Notes: a model not told the origin generated them from the sequence alone. Counted from the first letter of the stretch, positions 23,575 to 36,187 are shown. The stretch is DNA of 64,000 bases from Thozetella sp. PMI_491 (GCA_021432635.1 MU270076.1:124001-188000), one strand, 5' to 3'. A program made the numbers and translations.

Positions 23575-24784
23575 ATGGAGGACGGTGTACCAGGTAAGAG
23601 AGCACTTGGCCGCCGAGGAAGCGTGGACCGCTATGTTAACACCACCCAGTGCCCGGGAGCTTGTTCATATACGCTCCCAACAAAATCGCTCCCGTGATCT
23701 TTGCCCTGTTATTCACGGTCTCCGGGGCTGTCCACCTTTGGCAATGCCAGTAAGCTGCGCCGAGCCCACCGCGAAACTGCGAAACTGACAGAGAACAGAC
23801 ACTACCGCTGCTTCAAGCTCACATGGCTGTTTCCCCTCTGCTGTATGCTATTCGCGGTCGGCTTCGCGATCAGAGAGTTCGGGGCATTCAACTATACAAG
23901 TCTCGCTGGCTATATCACTAGCACCATGTTCATCTACTTCTCGCCGTATGTCCATAGGCATCCTGCACCACACCAGAGCTACAGAAAATCACTAACCATT
24001 TTTGTGACACAGACCGCTACTGGAGCTCGCAAACTACCACATCCTGGGCCGCGTCCTCTACTACGTCCCTTATAACTCGCCGATCCACCCGGGCCGTGTG
24101 CTCAGCACTCTCGGCTTCCTGTCGACCCTGGTCGAGGTGTTCAACGCGATAGGCATCTCGTATGCCACGAATCCCGCGCTCCCGGAGAAGTACATCACGA
24201 TCGGCAACATCTTCATGAAGACCTCGCTGGTCCTGCAGATCATCGTGATTGCGCTCTTCTACGTGCTCGCCGCCGTGTTTCAATACCGCTGCTCTAGGAG
24301 CGGCGTCAACACCAGCAAGGTCCAGAACTCGCTAGCGACGCTGTACCTCAGCTCGTTCATCATCCTCATCCGTACCGTCTACCGCACCGTCGAGTTCTTC
24401 GGCGGCGAGAACCTCAAGGACATCCATAACCTCTCCGAGGTCAGCCCGCTCCTACGTTACGAATGGTTCTTCTGGGTCTTTGAGGCGAGTGTCATGTTTA
24501 TCAACGTGGTGCTGTGGAACCTGCGCCACCCTCGCCGCTACCTACCCAAGGACTACCGCGTCTACCTCGCCAAGGATGGCGTGACGGAGCTGCAAGGCCC
24601 CGGCTGGGAGACCAAGAACACCGGCTGGAAAGGCTTCGTGATCACCCTGGTGGATCCGTTCGGGTTCCTAGATAGCGCGCTGCAGAAGAGAGATGGGAAG
24701 CAGCCGTTTTGGGAGACAGATGGCATCGGAGGAACGCAACAGGGGAAATCGGCGGCTGGCAGGCCTGCGCACGAGACGGTATAG
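23575..24784 (+). CDS. RTA1-like seven-helix membrane protein
   Basis: Exons 23575-23593, 23650-23749, 23799-23945 and 24013-24784 give 345 aa. The first exon encodes only six residues. The rebuilt N-terminus (YAPNKIAPVIFALLFTVSGA) is the family start, followed by about seven hydrophobic segments and the RTA1 block ILIRTVYRTVEFFGGENL with Arg and Glu residues kept. The tail after residue 270 is soluble and basic. RTA1/RTM1 family proteins sit in the plasma membrane or endomembranes. Yeast members affect resistance to 7-aminocholesterol and other toxic lipids, and the molecular activity is unknown. Introns are 49-67 bp with good signals. No neighbouring gene points to its ligand. Confidence 0.88.
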
Positions 24785-25616
24785 CGGTTTAGATAATCAT
24801 GGCTGGCCGAGGAGGCTGTGGTGTTTGCTTTTCCTCGATTCTAGGGCCTTTTTTGGGAGTTTAAGCCGAAAGGCGGAGTTTGTCGGTTTTGCCTCGTCAG
24901 CGATGGGGAACACGAGGTGACACGATCGAATTAACACGAGGTGACACGATCGAATTAAAGAGGATGTATAAATAGACTGCAGGATAGAGTAATAATTTCG
25001 ATCCCCCACCGTATTCAACCAACAAAGGTTTTGGGCAACTCAAAAATGAAAAAGTTAACAACTACCAGGAAGAGGAGAACAGGGTGGGAGGAAGGTATGG
25101 TTAAAAACGACGTATAGACACAAAGCTACCAATGGGTTCTATCGCGACTAAGAATCAAGTCGGGCAAAGGACTTACATCATACCCTTACCTCCGATTTGG
25201 TAGCTTCAGCTAGCGTGGCCTCCATTCTGGACTCCGCATCGTGTTCCCGTGCGGGCGAGGCTGGTGTTTGGCTGTGCTTACCTCGTACTGGGTATAGGGT
25301 AAGTCCCGAAACGGAGCACGCCCCACTGGTCGGCTCCAAGGGCGCCTTGCTATAAATTATGTATATTCCTGCCCGGTCGCCACGCTAAGCCCGATTCTGA
25401 GAAATCTCTGGCCAAGACTTTTGCGCCGCTCCTCATTCGCCGGACGAACTGCGCCACCTACGGCGAGCCCACCGCGACTTATATCGACTACTGCAGAAAC
25501 GTCGCGGCGAGTCCCAGTACCTAGACCTGCTCACTTCGGGGCAGCGTCCGTCTTCCTTTCTTCCATTACACCCAGCAGCCGCCGCAATCATAGCGCGTGA
25601 GACGCGGCACTGAAGC
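24785..25616. other. Intergenic with 24-bp duplication
   Basis: 3' flank of the RTA1-like gene and promoter of the Zn2Cys6 gene. It holds the 24-bp tandem repeat listed below and a TATAAATTAT at 25351-25360, about 260 bases before the regulator's start. Confidence 0.55.
24911..24958 (+). repeat. Perfect tandem repeat, 2 x 24 bp
   Basis: The unit starts CACGAGGTGACACGATCG and ends AATTAA. Two identical copies lie head to tail about 130 bases past the stop of the RTA1-like gene. Their identity points to a recent duplication. Confidence 0.85.
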
Positions 25617-27466
25617 ATGGCGAGCCACTCCCCTGCCACGTCCCAGTCCACGGACCTGTCGACTTCCCCTTCGAGCCCACTAACGTCCAATTCGAGCCCC
25701 CAGCCCCTGCAGCAAGTGCAGGAAACCGGCTCCAAGCAGTGCTGGGAGTGCCTCCGGCGTAGGATCGTCTGCGACAGGTGGCAGCCCGTCTGCAACAAGT
25801 GCCAGCTCGCCAAAATCGTGTGCCCCGGGTACGGCGACCACAAACCGCTCACGTGGCTCACCCCCGGCAAGGTCCTGTCGCGGACGCGCAAGCGCAAGAG
25901 CCCTCGGGGTGCCCCGGCTCGTAGCAAGGGCCAGGTCCAGAACGAGGGACTGCAGCCGCCATTAGACCCCAGTCAACCCGTGGCCGTGGGCCTGGTGCCG
26001 CGGCAGGAGCAGCCGCCCCAGATCTCCCACATCTTGGAGCTAACGGAAGGGACTGCCCAGCTGTTCCAGGCAGCGGCGTATTGTAAGTTATTATTCTACC
26101 CCTCCGCTCATTTCCCCATCCCCTAGGCCCAGGTCCCTGGCTGGTCGAACCCCCCAGACTGCCCTGTCCGAGTCGTTGCTTATGTAGAAAAACGCGCGTA
26201 GACAATGCCATCATCTACCCCGAGGTTCTCGAAAATCACCTGGGACCAAATATGTTCATTGTCCCCTTTGAGCTTGTACATGCCATCTCGGCCTCGAAGC
26301 GCCATCTCATGGTTGCCTTCACCATCAGCCACTACCTCCTGCGGCTCCCAGACGGTGCAGAGCGAGTTGCCTCCTCGGAGCTCGCGATACGGCTCCACCA
26401 CCACCGCGGAGAAGGCATTCGGGCGCTGAACCAGGAGCTTGGGACCGAGATGGGGCGGTTCGACGATTCCGCCATTACCAGCGTCCTGCTTCTGATGTTT
26501 TCTGATGTAAAATGCCCCCCTTATCCTCCACCGCAGAGGGAAAAGAAGTTGTGTTTTCTTTCACTCACGCATTGAAAACCAGGTACAGCAATTTGTCAGT
26601 GGCAACTGGAGCGTGCATGCGGCCGCCATCGCGCAGATGATTGCGTCGCGTGGCGGGATAAACCAACTTGTCAAGACAGAGACAGACATGCGACCGGTCT
26701 ATCTGTCCTACATAATGTGAGTCCGGTATCCGTTTCCCTTCGGCGGCGTTGGTCGAATGCAGACGGGCTAACCGCATTGGCCAATTTAAGCTGTGTGATA
26801 ATGGGCAACACAACGACACCCGCAGCCAACCAGATGATGGAATACTCTCGGAAAGACATTATCGACCTCTTCGTCGAGCTACATGCCGAGATAGTCTACT
26901 TCCCCCAGTTTCCCTGCCCCCTTACTCTATTCTGCGAGATCATCCACATCAACGAACTGCGACACCAGGTCGCCACGGCCGTGCCGTCGGCGGATTTTGG
27001 GCCTTACAGACTTCTAGCCCGCGAGATATTGGATAGAATTGTCGACTTCGATCCAAAATCATGGTCCGAGAGCCACGAGGATTTCCAGCCCGAGTGGCTT
27101 GTCATGGGTCGTCTGTGCCAATCCACTTTGGTTCTCTACTGCCTCTGCTCTCTTCGCTCCCTCTTTGACGCGTCGTCTTCGCTGCGAATGAAGCATCGAA
27201 GCAGCCTTTTCCTGGAGCTCGGTCTCGCATTGGAGTCCCCGCGACTAAGAAGATGCGTCATGTGGCCGCTCGTTGTCGCAGGGATGCTAGCCGTCGAGGG
27301 GAGCTGGATAGAGCGCGACTGGGTGGAGAAGGAGCTGTGCAAGATGACCCAGCTCCTGGGCATATACTCGCCGCTTGTTGCAGTGGTTCTGCTCAAGAGA
27401 TTCTGGACATCAGGCAAGACGGGGTGGGACGAATGCTTCCACGAGCCGCGAGTGTTTCTAGCTTGA
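25617..27466 (+). CDS. Zn2Cys6 transcription factor
   Basis: Exons 25617-26082, 26202-26506, 26583-26716 and 26791-27466 give 526 aa. A Ser/Thr/Pro-rich start leads to a complete binuclear zinc cluster, Cys42, 45, 52, 59, 62 and 69 (C-x2-C-x6-C-x6-C-x2-C-x6-C), followed by a basic patch (RTRKRKS). The remaining 400 residues read as the helical fungal-specific regulatory domain (for example YPEVLENHLGPNMF, FVSGNWSVHAAAIAQMIASRGG), the type described as fungal transcription factor domain 2. It should bind CGG-type half sites as a dimer. No metabolic cluster lies right beside it, so the targets cannot be guessed. Intron donors are weak (GTAAAA at 26507), so exon 2 may end slightly differently. 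Confidence 0.85.
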
Positions 27467-28923
27467 AGCCAGGGCAGAGAGAGGCTACGGTTCTGGGCGG
27501 GCGGTGTCATCTCTACTCCTTTAGTGTACTTTTATCGAGATACCCCTTTTCCATTAATAAGGAGTTCGAAACCATGACCGTGTTGAAGTTGACGTTACGC
27601 CCTCACGACAGGACCGGCAACCGCCAATCGCTTTTGGTGTTCCTCTGACAGGTATCAATCAATCTACACGGAAGCACTACGCTGCGCTCTGTTGCAGCAT
27701 TGCGGGTAGAGCGCTAGGCCACAAACCCTTTCTCTCAACACTGGGTTGGCTGAGATGGGCGTTGTGGCACAGAGCAAACATTCCGATCCAGGCTATCTCT
27801 GTGCGATCTGCACCGTAGGCGTTGCACAAGCGAGCAGCGGATTCTCTAAGCTAGGACAGATACTCCCCGGTCGCTAGAGCCTCCCGCACCGCCCTTTGCA
27901 TACCGAGTTAGGTACCACGGCGCCTCCCTTGGGGATGTCGCTCCGTCATATTGCTCCCGGGTGCCGGCTCCAAATGCCGTACCCATGCCGTACCCATGCC
28001 AGGCGAGTGTCTCACGCGGGCGATGGTTCGGGTAGAGTGAAATGTGGCGGCCGATGTCTTGGACGTGCATGCCTGGGGCCGATTCGATGCGGACATCATG
28101 CAGAGAACAAGCAGCCATCCGGGGGTAGATACAGAGAAAAAGAGTGAGATAGGGACGGCCGATCTCCAGTGAATCCCTGAAATATATTTGCGGCGACTGA
28201 AAATGGCAATTTCGACGGACCCACTTTGAGAAAAGGGAGCCGACGGGAGCGTGGCCTATGGCTGTCCGCCGTTGGCCCACGACATCCCACAGCGCCTACT
28301 GCGCCCGCTGCGCCGGGGGACCGCGTCTCTCACGCGCGTATGCGCGGTCAGCGTGAAAGTGAACCCAGACGGTGCGGCCCTGCTCGCTGGCAAACAACCT
28401 GGAACAGTCGGCGTCGTGAGCATTGTGGGCTAGACAGAAACAGACGCGGAAGATCGGCAGCCTCCACAAAGGGCAAGGTTTGAGTTTGGGGCGGACGGCG
28501 GCGAGGCGGGTAGTGATGGCACCTTATTCAGTGCGCCAAAGATCTTCACTGGCGAAAGGGAGAGCCCCGATGTTTTTTTTTAACACTACTAAAGTTACCC
28601 GTGGGGGCCTGAAACCCAGGTTCGAGGTCGGCTCCAAACTTGTTTGATAGGTTCCGGCCTGGGATCCAGTGGCTTTGAAGTTTGTTGGCCCCACCTTGTC
28701 GTGCATCACTTTGATTTTTCGATAACGATCCAACCCGCAGCCGCCGCATGAAGCAGGTGTGGACCTAGCTCATTTCATCTCCCAACCGCGCTGGATAAAT
28801 TGGCCCTGGTCTCCTTTTTCCTTTTCGCCGTTGTCGCCCGGCGTCCGAAAGACTCTTGTGTCCTTGCTCTCGCTCGTCGCAAACCGACGCATCGCGCCCG
28901 CAGCACCCAAATCGCAGCACCAA
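27467..28923. other. Intergenic, 1.5 kb, no gene seen
   Basis: 3' flank of the regulator and promoter of the transporter. A small direct repeat (ATGCCGTACCC twice, near 27975) occurs, and a T-run lies at 28571-28580. Open frames are short. Confidence 0.5.
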
Positions 28924-30523
28924 ATGGCGCAGAACGACGAGAAGGAGCGCAAGCTCGAGAGCGGCGACGCCAAGGGCCCTCAGCCGCCAGCCGCGCCCGC
29001 CGCCGCCGCCCCGGCGCCGTCCAGCAGGACCTCGATCCACCCGGCCGTTTACATTGGGTAGGGGCTCTCACGCCCGGCTGCCAGGACCAGCCAGCTCGCC
29101 GCAGACAAAATGCTGACCGTGTTCGCCGCAGCCTCTGGATTGGCCTTAGCTCAAGCGTCATTCTCTTCAACAAGTGGGTCCTAGCCACGGCCAAGTTCGA
29201 CTTTCGTGAGTGCACGCGACTCCATCAAGGAGGGCTCCGGGGAGAGCCCGCCGACACAGGCGCTGCGTACTGACAGCTCGGCAGCGCTCTTTTTGACAAC
29301 ATGGCACATGGCCTTTGCGACCCTCATGACGCAGATCATGGCTCGCTTCACCACGACCCTTGACTCGCGCCTCAAGGTGCCCATGGACACCGCGACTTAC
29401 TGGCAAGTTCCACTTCCCGGGGCGCCGCCATGCGTCCGACAGCCGGGGGAACGTCTGTGCTAATCGAGAGACAGCCGCGCCATCGTCCCCATCGGCATCA
29501 TGTTTAGCGTTTCTCTCATCTGCGGAAACCTGGCCTACCTCTACTTGAGTGTCTCTTTCATCCAAATGCTGAAGGTTGGTGCCTGCCCCTTGTGACTGTT
29601 GCTGCTGCTGCTGCTGCTACACGCTGTGCATATTGAGCTAACTAGATAGGCTACCAATGTCGTCGCGACTCTGCTAGCCACCTGGGCCTTCGGCATGGCA
29701 CAGCCAAACATGAAGCCGCTGCTCAACGTCCTGGTGATCGTCTTCGGCGTCGCCATCGCGTCGTTTGGCGAGCTCAAGTTTGAGCTCACTGGCTTCCTCT
29801 GTACGTCGTCCTTTTAGGTCCCACTAGGGTAACCTTGTTTTGCTGACCATGCTACAGTCCAAGTCGGCGGTATCATTGCTGAGGCTCTGCGCCTGGTCAT
29901 GGTGCAGCGCATTCTCAGCTCGCCCGAGTTCAAGATGGACCCCCTGGTGTCGGTTTACTACTACGCCCCTGCGTGCGCTGTCATCAACGGCGTCTTCACG
30001 CTGTTCATTGAGGTTCCCCGCATGAGCATGGCGAGCATTCTGAACCTGGGAATCATCACCCTCATCGCGAATGCCTTCGTAGCCTTCCTCCTCAACGTCT
30101 CCGTTGTCTTGCTGGTAAGTAATGCATTGCTCCCTCGCTGCGGCCTGCTGCGTCTAGCCGTGATTTTAACCCCGTGGACAGATCGGCAAGACCTCTGCGG
30201 TCGTTCTGACACTTTCCGGCGTCCTCAAGGATATCCTGCTTGTCATGGCTTCCATGGTTATCTTCGGCGACCCGGTCACCGGCCAGCAGTACATCGGCTA
30301 CTCGATCGCGCTGGGAGGTCTTGTCTACTACAAGCTGGGAGCCGACAAGCTACAGTCCCTCGCCACTGACACGCGCCTCTTTGTGGGCGACTTCCGCCGG
30401 TCGCACCCGGCACGGACTAAGGTGGTGGCGCTTGGCCTCGTGGTGGGTGCGCTCTCGCTGGCTCTGCTCACCTGGTGGCACAGCGCCGGACTACCCGGAG
30501 CTGTACTGGTGCCCGCCGCGTAA
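28924..30523 (+). CDS. Triose-phosphate-translocator / nucleotide-sugar transporter family protein
   Basis: Seven exons (28924-29057, 29132-29205, 29285-29402, 29475-29574, 29650-29800, 29858-30114, 30182-30523) give 391 aa. A Pro/Ala-rich cytosolic start is followed by about ten hydrophobic helices. Family stretches are clear: [53 protein letters not shown] and [20 protein letters not shown]. This DUF250-type drug/metabolite carrier group exchanges phosphorylated sugars or nucleotide sugars across Golgi or ER membranes. The exact substrate is not readable from sequence. Intron 3 starts with GC rather than GT (GCAAGT at 29403), and the alternative GT sites nearby break the frame. Intron 4 carries six GCT units (29601-29618). 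Confidence 0.88.
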
Positions 30524-31052
30524 TTGATGTGTAAATGAATAAATGGCCTTGTGCGATGGAACCCGGGGTGGGTGATACAAGGTGTACTGATACGAAGGCC
30601 CGGATTGTAATGCATTCACAAAATAGAGAGCGTCCTTATTTCTACTACTAATACTTTGTAGCCACTTGTTTGTCTTTTCTATCCGATGCCTACTACGAAG
30701 TAGCCAAAAAGTAAGACGTCACTTTAGGGGCACTGACGATTCTACCATAAATCTACCGAGTGCTCCGCCCGCTTCCAATTTAGCGGCATCTAAAGCTGCT
30801 TAGGCCCGGACTGCCGTAATTCCTTTGAGGAGGGCGGCTGGCCTTAGAGGGCCGCAGGGTTGCGAGCGTGCTCTGGCGCCACAGTGCACATACGGTGTTC
30901 TGCAGCATTTTTTGGCACGGTGTTGACCGGGCGTGACTCACACTTGACCATTTCGGCTGGCCGGTCGAACCAACCGCGCAAACCCGTGTGACCTGAGACT
31001 CGGACGACAAAATCTCGCGACTGACTGATGGCGGCAGCGCGGCCAGGCAAAC
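30524..31052. other. Intergenic, no gene seen
   Basis: 3' flank of the transporter (with AATAAA-like signals at 30538-30543) and 5' flank of the Clr5 gene. No open frame with coding character. Confidence 0.55.
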
Positions 31053-33390
31053 ATGATGTACGCCTGGGAAGAGAACCGGGAGAGATGCTATCAGCTGTAC
31101 GTGACCGAGGGCAAGTCGATGGACGAGGTCATGGACCTGATGCGGCTCCGGCACGCCTTCACCCCCAGGTACGTTCCCATTGGCGCCCCTGCTTCTGCGC
31201 TCCTTGGCCTTCCGTACCGCGAGCCCGGTCAACCGCAACACCGGTGCCCACTGTCCACCGCTCCGGCCGCCGCCTGAGACCGACGACGTAGCCGCTCGGA
31301 GCGCGCCGGCCTTTTGAGACGCGCCATATCTCCTGTGCCCCCGGGCCGACCAACCGTCGTCCGGGATCTCCCACCGTCTGCGCCGTGTCTCATACGGCCC
31401 TCTCGGCCTCCCCCCTCCCACCCCTTTTTGCCCATGCCCGCTGGTAATGGTAGCGATACTAACTGGAGTTCCTAGTCGACGGTCTTACCAGACACAGTTT
31501 CGCAAATGGAACTTTCCAGCCAAGCATAGCCCGGCACATAAGAACGAGCAGCTGGTCTCTCGAGTCAAGGAGTTATGGGGCAAGAACCTCTCGCAGAAGG
31601 AGATGCTCCGCGTGCTGACCGAGGAAGATGGCTTCCCGGTGGACTTGCGTGACCTGCAGCGGCTGCGAGCCCGCCACCGCCTGCTCCTGAGGGAGACGGG
31701 AGACTCATGGACCAAGCGACAGTCCTCGGGTGCCGGGCCTAGCCCGTCATCGCCAGGGGATGATGACGAGGACGGAGGTGAGGACGACTTCGACGAAGAC
31801 GTCGACGTGGACCCAAGTCTGAGCGGCAGCATGCCGTCGTCGGCTATGCATGCGTCTGGCTCAGCGAGCGAGGGCACCCCTGGCTTGGACCAAACCGCCT
31901 CGATGGCCGCGGAGCGGGAACAGAGAAGGCGTGACATGGAGGTCGAGTCTAGCGAGAAGCTGGCTTCTAGGAAACGGCGGCGGAGGACCAAGGGCTGGGC
32001 AGGTTTCCCTGCCGACCCCCCGGGGCCGCCCCGGTTCCCGTCCGAGACGACGCTCGATCAGGCAAAGGTGATCCTGCAGCTTGATGGGGACAAATACAAG
32101 GAAATGCGCGAGAAGTTCAAGATGATCTGCGAGGAAGAGGGAATCGTCAAGAAGACACTTGCCGGCACCGATAAGTGGGAGGCGGTCAAGGAGCGGCTCG
32201 TCATGGACAGCATGCACCTGCGGGCCGTCATGTACGGCAACGAGAAGACGGAGCTAAAGAAGCTGGCTATCGATGTCATAGCCTGCGACGTCACGAAGCG
32301 GATGCGCATGGCAGATCACGCCCTCACCATCCCCGAGGCCAAGAGCATCCTGGGGTTGAACCCCGAGCAGGGCCGCGAAATGCGCTTCGCCTTTTACAAG
32401 ATTTTGACGGACGACCAGTTCATGGGTAAGATCATGTCCGGGCCAGAGCACTGGGAAATACTTAAGCAGAAATGGATCGAGGGCTCCGAGCTGTTGCAGG
32501 GGATCCTCGCGCCAGGGGAGGCCGACCCTAATCACGAGATGAAGCTCAAGGCTTTCGAGGTCCTCGCGCGGGACGTGCGGAAGCGGTATCAGGAGGACTC
32601 CCGGGCAGAGAAGAAGGCGGCCCCCTCCAAGAAGCCTAATACCTCTAGGAAGAGGCGACCGAGCGTTGGGCCCTCGACCCCGGATCTCATGGAGACGATC
32701 GATACCGACTACGAGGTGGCGCAGCTCTCGCAGCTGCCCATGGCCCCAAGCACCCCGAACAACATGCAGCGACCACCCAGCACTGCTCCTTCTTCCCAGC
32801 GCTCGAGGCGAGCGCAACGCACTCCAGTCGCTCCGGCTCCCGCGCCGCAGCCGGCGCCTGCACCTTTGCCCGAACCGCGCTTGCTCCCGGCTCAAGTCAT
32901 TGACCCGACCCCAGATCTGTCCATGGACCCAAGCCTGGGCTCCTCGATGCTTCTCGGTACGGACCCCGGCGCGGCGTTCCTCAACCAGCAGTTCGTGCAG
33001 GCCTATGTCCCCACGCAGCAGGCGCCCATCTACCACCAGCCGACAGCGCCCTATGCTGTCTATCTCCGCATGGACCCGTCGTCGAGCTTCCCGGCCGTGA
33101 CGCCGATGTGGATTGCCATGATGCAGTCGCGGTCCCTCAACGAGCTGCGGGGCATGGCGGTGGCCAAGTACCCCGGCGGCGTCTGCCTGGCGATATCGGG
33201 CATCATCAAGGACGACAAGAGCGGGGGCGAGCTGCCGCTGGCCGTCAACGACGATGCCGAACTGCACGCTTACTTAGACCACATGGAGGGTAGAGGGGCG
33301 CCGACTTTTAATGTACAAATCCGGGTGATACATGACTTAAACCAAGGGCTAGGGGGTGGCTTAGGCGTTCAGGGACAAGGATGGGCTTAG
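31053..33390 (+). CDS. Clr5-domain protein with a duplicated helical module
   Basis: Two exons (31053-31168 and 31476-33390), separated by a 307-bp intron with a TACTAAC branch site, give 676 aa. The Clr5 domain spans the intron (WEENRERCYQLYVTEGKSMD, then SYQTQFRKWNF). It is named after S. pombe Clr5, a silencing factor, and is found in many fungal nuclear proteins. A second helical part (residues about 55-95) and a basic stretch with KRRRRTKG follow. Residues 231-316 and 322-411 are two copies of a 90-residue module (TLDQAKVILQL...KWEAVKERL and TIPEAKSILGL...HWEILKQKW). A long Pro/Gln/Ala-rich segment and a folded C-terminal part (FPAVTPMWIAMMQSRSLNEL) complete it. It is likely nuclear, and DNA or chromatin binding is an inference. 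Confidence 0.82.
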
Positions 33391-34123
33391 GAGGTTTCCA
33401 GCGATATAGGGACTGAATTTGGGACGGAGTACGGGCGCCGCCAGGCCGGGGAGAGCCAAGGCCTGCTTCGTGGGGCTGATAGGGTATATCGGAGCCTCGC
33501 CAGTCAATTTGTCCTGGCGTGAAGACTTGATAGGACACACGAAGCAATAACAGCAAGCCCGAGAAGGTGCTGATTTGCCCTGGGCTGGGCATTCCGAGAG
33601 ATGCTAGCTTCCGCCGTTGTCCTATTGCTGCTCCCCACCTCTCCTCCGGTCGAGGTCCGAATTCGTTGGGTGATTCCCGGGATTCGTTGACGTGCTTCCT
33701 CCCCCAGCTCAGCGGCCCGCTGCCGTAGGCCCGAACAATTCGCCCTCGGTTACTTACTACTGGCTTTGGACGACTTACAAACCAGAAAGCGCGGGCTCCA
33801 TTGGAGAAGCTTGGAGCGACCCGCTTTTATGTCTTATTTCAAGCCCCATGATTGGTCCATCCAGGGAGAGCTGCCGGGGTAGCAGAGAAGTGAAAAGCGG
33901 ATTGGGGCTTTGCGCTACATGAACCGGCCCGGCGTCGATTGGATCCAACACCGACCTGCACCATCCAGGCGGGGGAAGCTTTTACCTCGAGACTCCAAGA
34001 CCGAGGGCCGTTGCCAACTCGTTCATCTTGTCGACTGCCACCCAACGTCTTGCCCACGAGCAATTGGCGTCTCCCTCCCCCACCTGCCCTCCGCCCCCTG
34101 CGTTTTTCTCCCGCCGCGTCGCC
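33391..34123. other. Intergenic, promoter of the D-lactate dehydrogenase gene
   Basis: No open frame with coding character. A CCATCCAGG motif occurs twice (33858 and 33961), spacing about 100 bases. Confidence 0.5.
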
Positions 34124-36187
34124 ATGTCGCAGCTCACGCGCAGAGCTCCCCGGAGCTTGGCCCAGAGCCTACGAGCTCCGGCCGGACGAGCTGCCGTCGT
34201 GCACCGCAGCGGGCCCGCCCGACACATGTCGACCGAGAAGGACGGCCAGACGCCCCCGCCCGGCCCTTCGTTCCGCGGGCAGATGACGACGAGCATCATG
34301 CAGCGACTGGCGCGCGAGAAGGCCGAGCGGGAGCGAATTTTCAACGAGCGGGTCGAGGGCTCCGGCACCAGGAACGCCGCCGTGCTGTTCAGTAAGCAAG
34401 CACCTACGAAGCCCTGCAGATGCGTACTACACAAGGAAACCCGAGCGCTAACACTAAGCTCTTTGCCGCAGTGGTCATCTTCGCGACCGTCAGCGGCTGG
34501 TACGTCGGCACCCGCTATCCCCACGACCCCGACCCGAGCTCGACGCTTCCGCTGGCCAAGACGCGCACCCTGAAGCACAACCTGGGCAAGGGCAACCTTG
34601 AGGCGGCGTGGGCCGACTTCGCTGAGATCGTCGGCCAGGAGAACGTGAGCACCCGCGCTGCCGACATCGACGTGCACGCCAACTCGGACTGGTCCTCATA
34701 CCGGGCCGCGGAGGCCCAGAAGCCCTTCGCCGTCGTCTACCCGGCCTCGACGGCCGAAGTGTCGGCCATCCTGAAGGTGTGCCACACCCGCAAGATCCCC
34801 GTGGTCGGCTACAGCGGCGGCACGAGCCTCGAGGGCCACTTCACCCCCACTCGGGGCGGCATCTCGGTCGACTTCAGCCGCATGAACAAGATCGTTGCGC
34901 TGCACAAGGAGGACCTAGACGTGGTGGTGCAGCCGGCCGTCGGCTGGGAGCACCTCAACGAAGTGCTGGCCACGGACAACCTGTTCTTCCCCCCGGACCC
35001 GGGCCCGGGCGCCATGATCGGCGGCATGGTGGGCACGGGATGCAGTGGCACCAACGCGTACCGCTACGGCACCATGCGGGAGTGGGTGCTGAACTTGACG
35101 GTGGTGCTCGCCGACGGAACCGTCATCAAGACGCGCCAGCGCCCGCGCAAGAGCAGCGCCGGCTACGACCTCACCAAGCTCTTCATCGGGTCCGAAGGCA
35201 CCCTCGGCCTGGTGACCGAGGCGACGCTCAAGCTGGCCGTGAAGCCGCAGTCTACGTCGGTAGCGGTGGCGTCGTTCGGCTCGATCCGGCAGGCGGCCGA
35301 CTGCGTGGCGGCGGTGGTCGGGCAGGGCGTGCCGGTGGCGGCGGTCGAGATCCTCGACGACGACCAGATGCGCTTCATCAACATGGCGGGCATGACGTCG
35401 CGGACGTGGAAGGAGGCGCCGACCATCTTCTTCAAGTTCGCCGGCACCGACCAGGGCGTCAAGGAGCAGGTCGGCCTGGTGCAGAAGCTGGCGGGCCGCA
35501 CCGGCGGCACCGGCTTCGACTTCGCCAAGACCCCGGCCGAGCAGGCCGAGCTGTGGAGCGCGCGCAAGGAGGCGCTGTGGAGCACCACGGCCGTCAAGCG
35601 CCCCGGCGACCATGTGTGGACCGGCGATGTGGCGGTGCCCGTCAGCAAGCTGCCCGACATCATCGACGAGACCCGGCGCGATGTCAAGAAGAGCGGCCTT
35701 ACGAGCTCCATCGTGGGACACGTGGGCGACGGAAACTTCCACTGTGAGTCTGACTGACCGCACAAGCACCCAATGTGGGAGCCAAGAATTCTGACAAGCA
35801 CGTAGTGATCCTGCTGTACAACGACAAAGAGAGGGAGTTGGCTGAAGATGTCGTCCACAAGATGGTCAAGAGGGCGGTGGAGCTGGAGGGAACTGTCACG
35901 GTACGTCGATCCCACGAGAGAGGCATGGTGGACTTGGCTAACTGATGTGGCGCATAGGGCGAGCACGGCGTTGGGCTCGTCAAGCGGGACTACCTCCCGC
36001 ACGAGCTTGGTGAGACCACGGTGGATGCCATGCGCAAGGTTCGCAGACCCTTCCCCACCGCTGCATCCCCCAGGCCTGCTAACTTAGGAACTAGATAAAA
36101 ACTGCCTTTGACCCCCTCGGAATCCTCAACGTAGACAAGATCGTCCGGATAGAGAAGCCCAAGGCCGGGGAGGTCGCGGAATGGTGA
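34124..36187 (+). CDS. DLD1: Mitochondrial D-lactate dehydrogenase (cytochrome c)
   Basis: Exons 34124-34391, 34472-35743, 35806-35900, 35958-36038 and 36095-36187 give 602 aa. The N-terminus is rich in Arg, Ser and Ala, as a mitochondrial presequence should be. A single membrane segment (about residues 88-105, VIFATVSGWYVG) follows, so the enzyme should be anchored in the inner membrane with the catalytic part outside the matrix. The FAD-binding part is clear (PFAVVYPASTAEVSAILKVC, GYSGGTSLEGH, PDPGPGAMIGGMVGTG), as is the C-terminal FAD-oxidase domain (SSIVGHVGDGNFH and GEHGVGLVKRDYL, with the His and Glu expected at the active site). It oxidises D-lactate to pyruvate and passes electrons to cytochrome c. 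The gene ends facing ROK1, 273 bases apart. Confidence 0.93.

Noticed and set aside
28615-28640. B-box-like GGTTCGAGGTC suggesting a second tRNA gene
   Set aside because: No acceptor, D or anticodon arm can be folded around it, and no A box is present at a suitable distance.
34915-35769. 284-codon minus-strand frame over D-lactate dehydrogenase
   Set aside because: Shadow of a high-GC third-position exon; Arg/His/Gly-rich with no family features.
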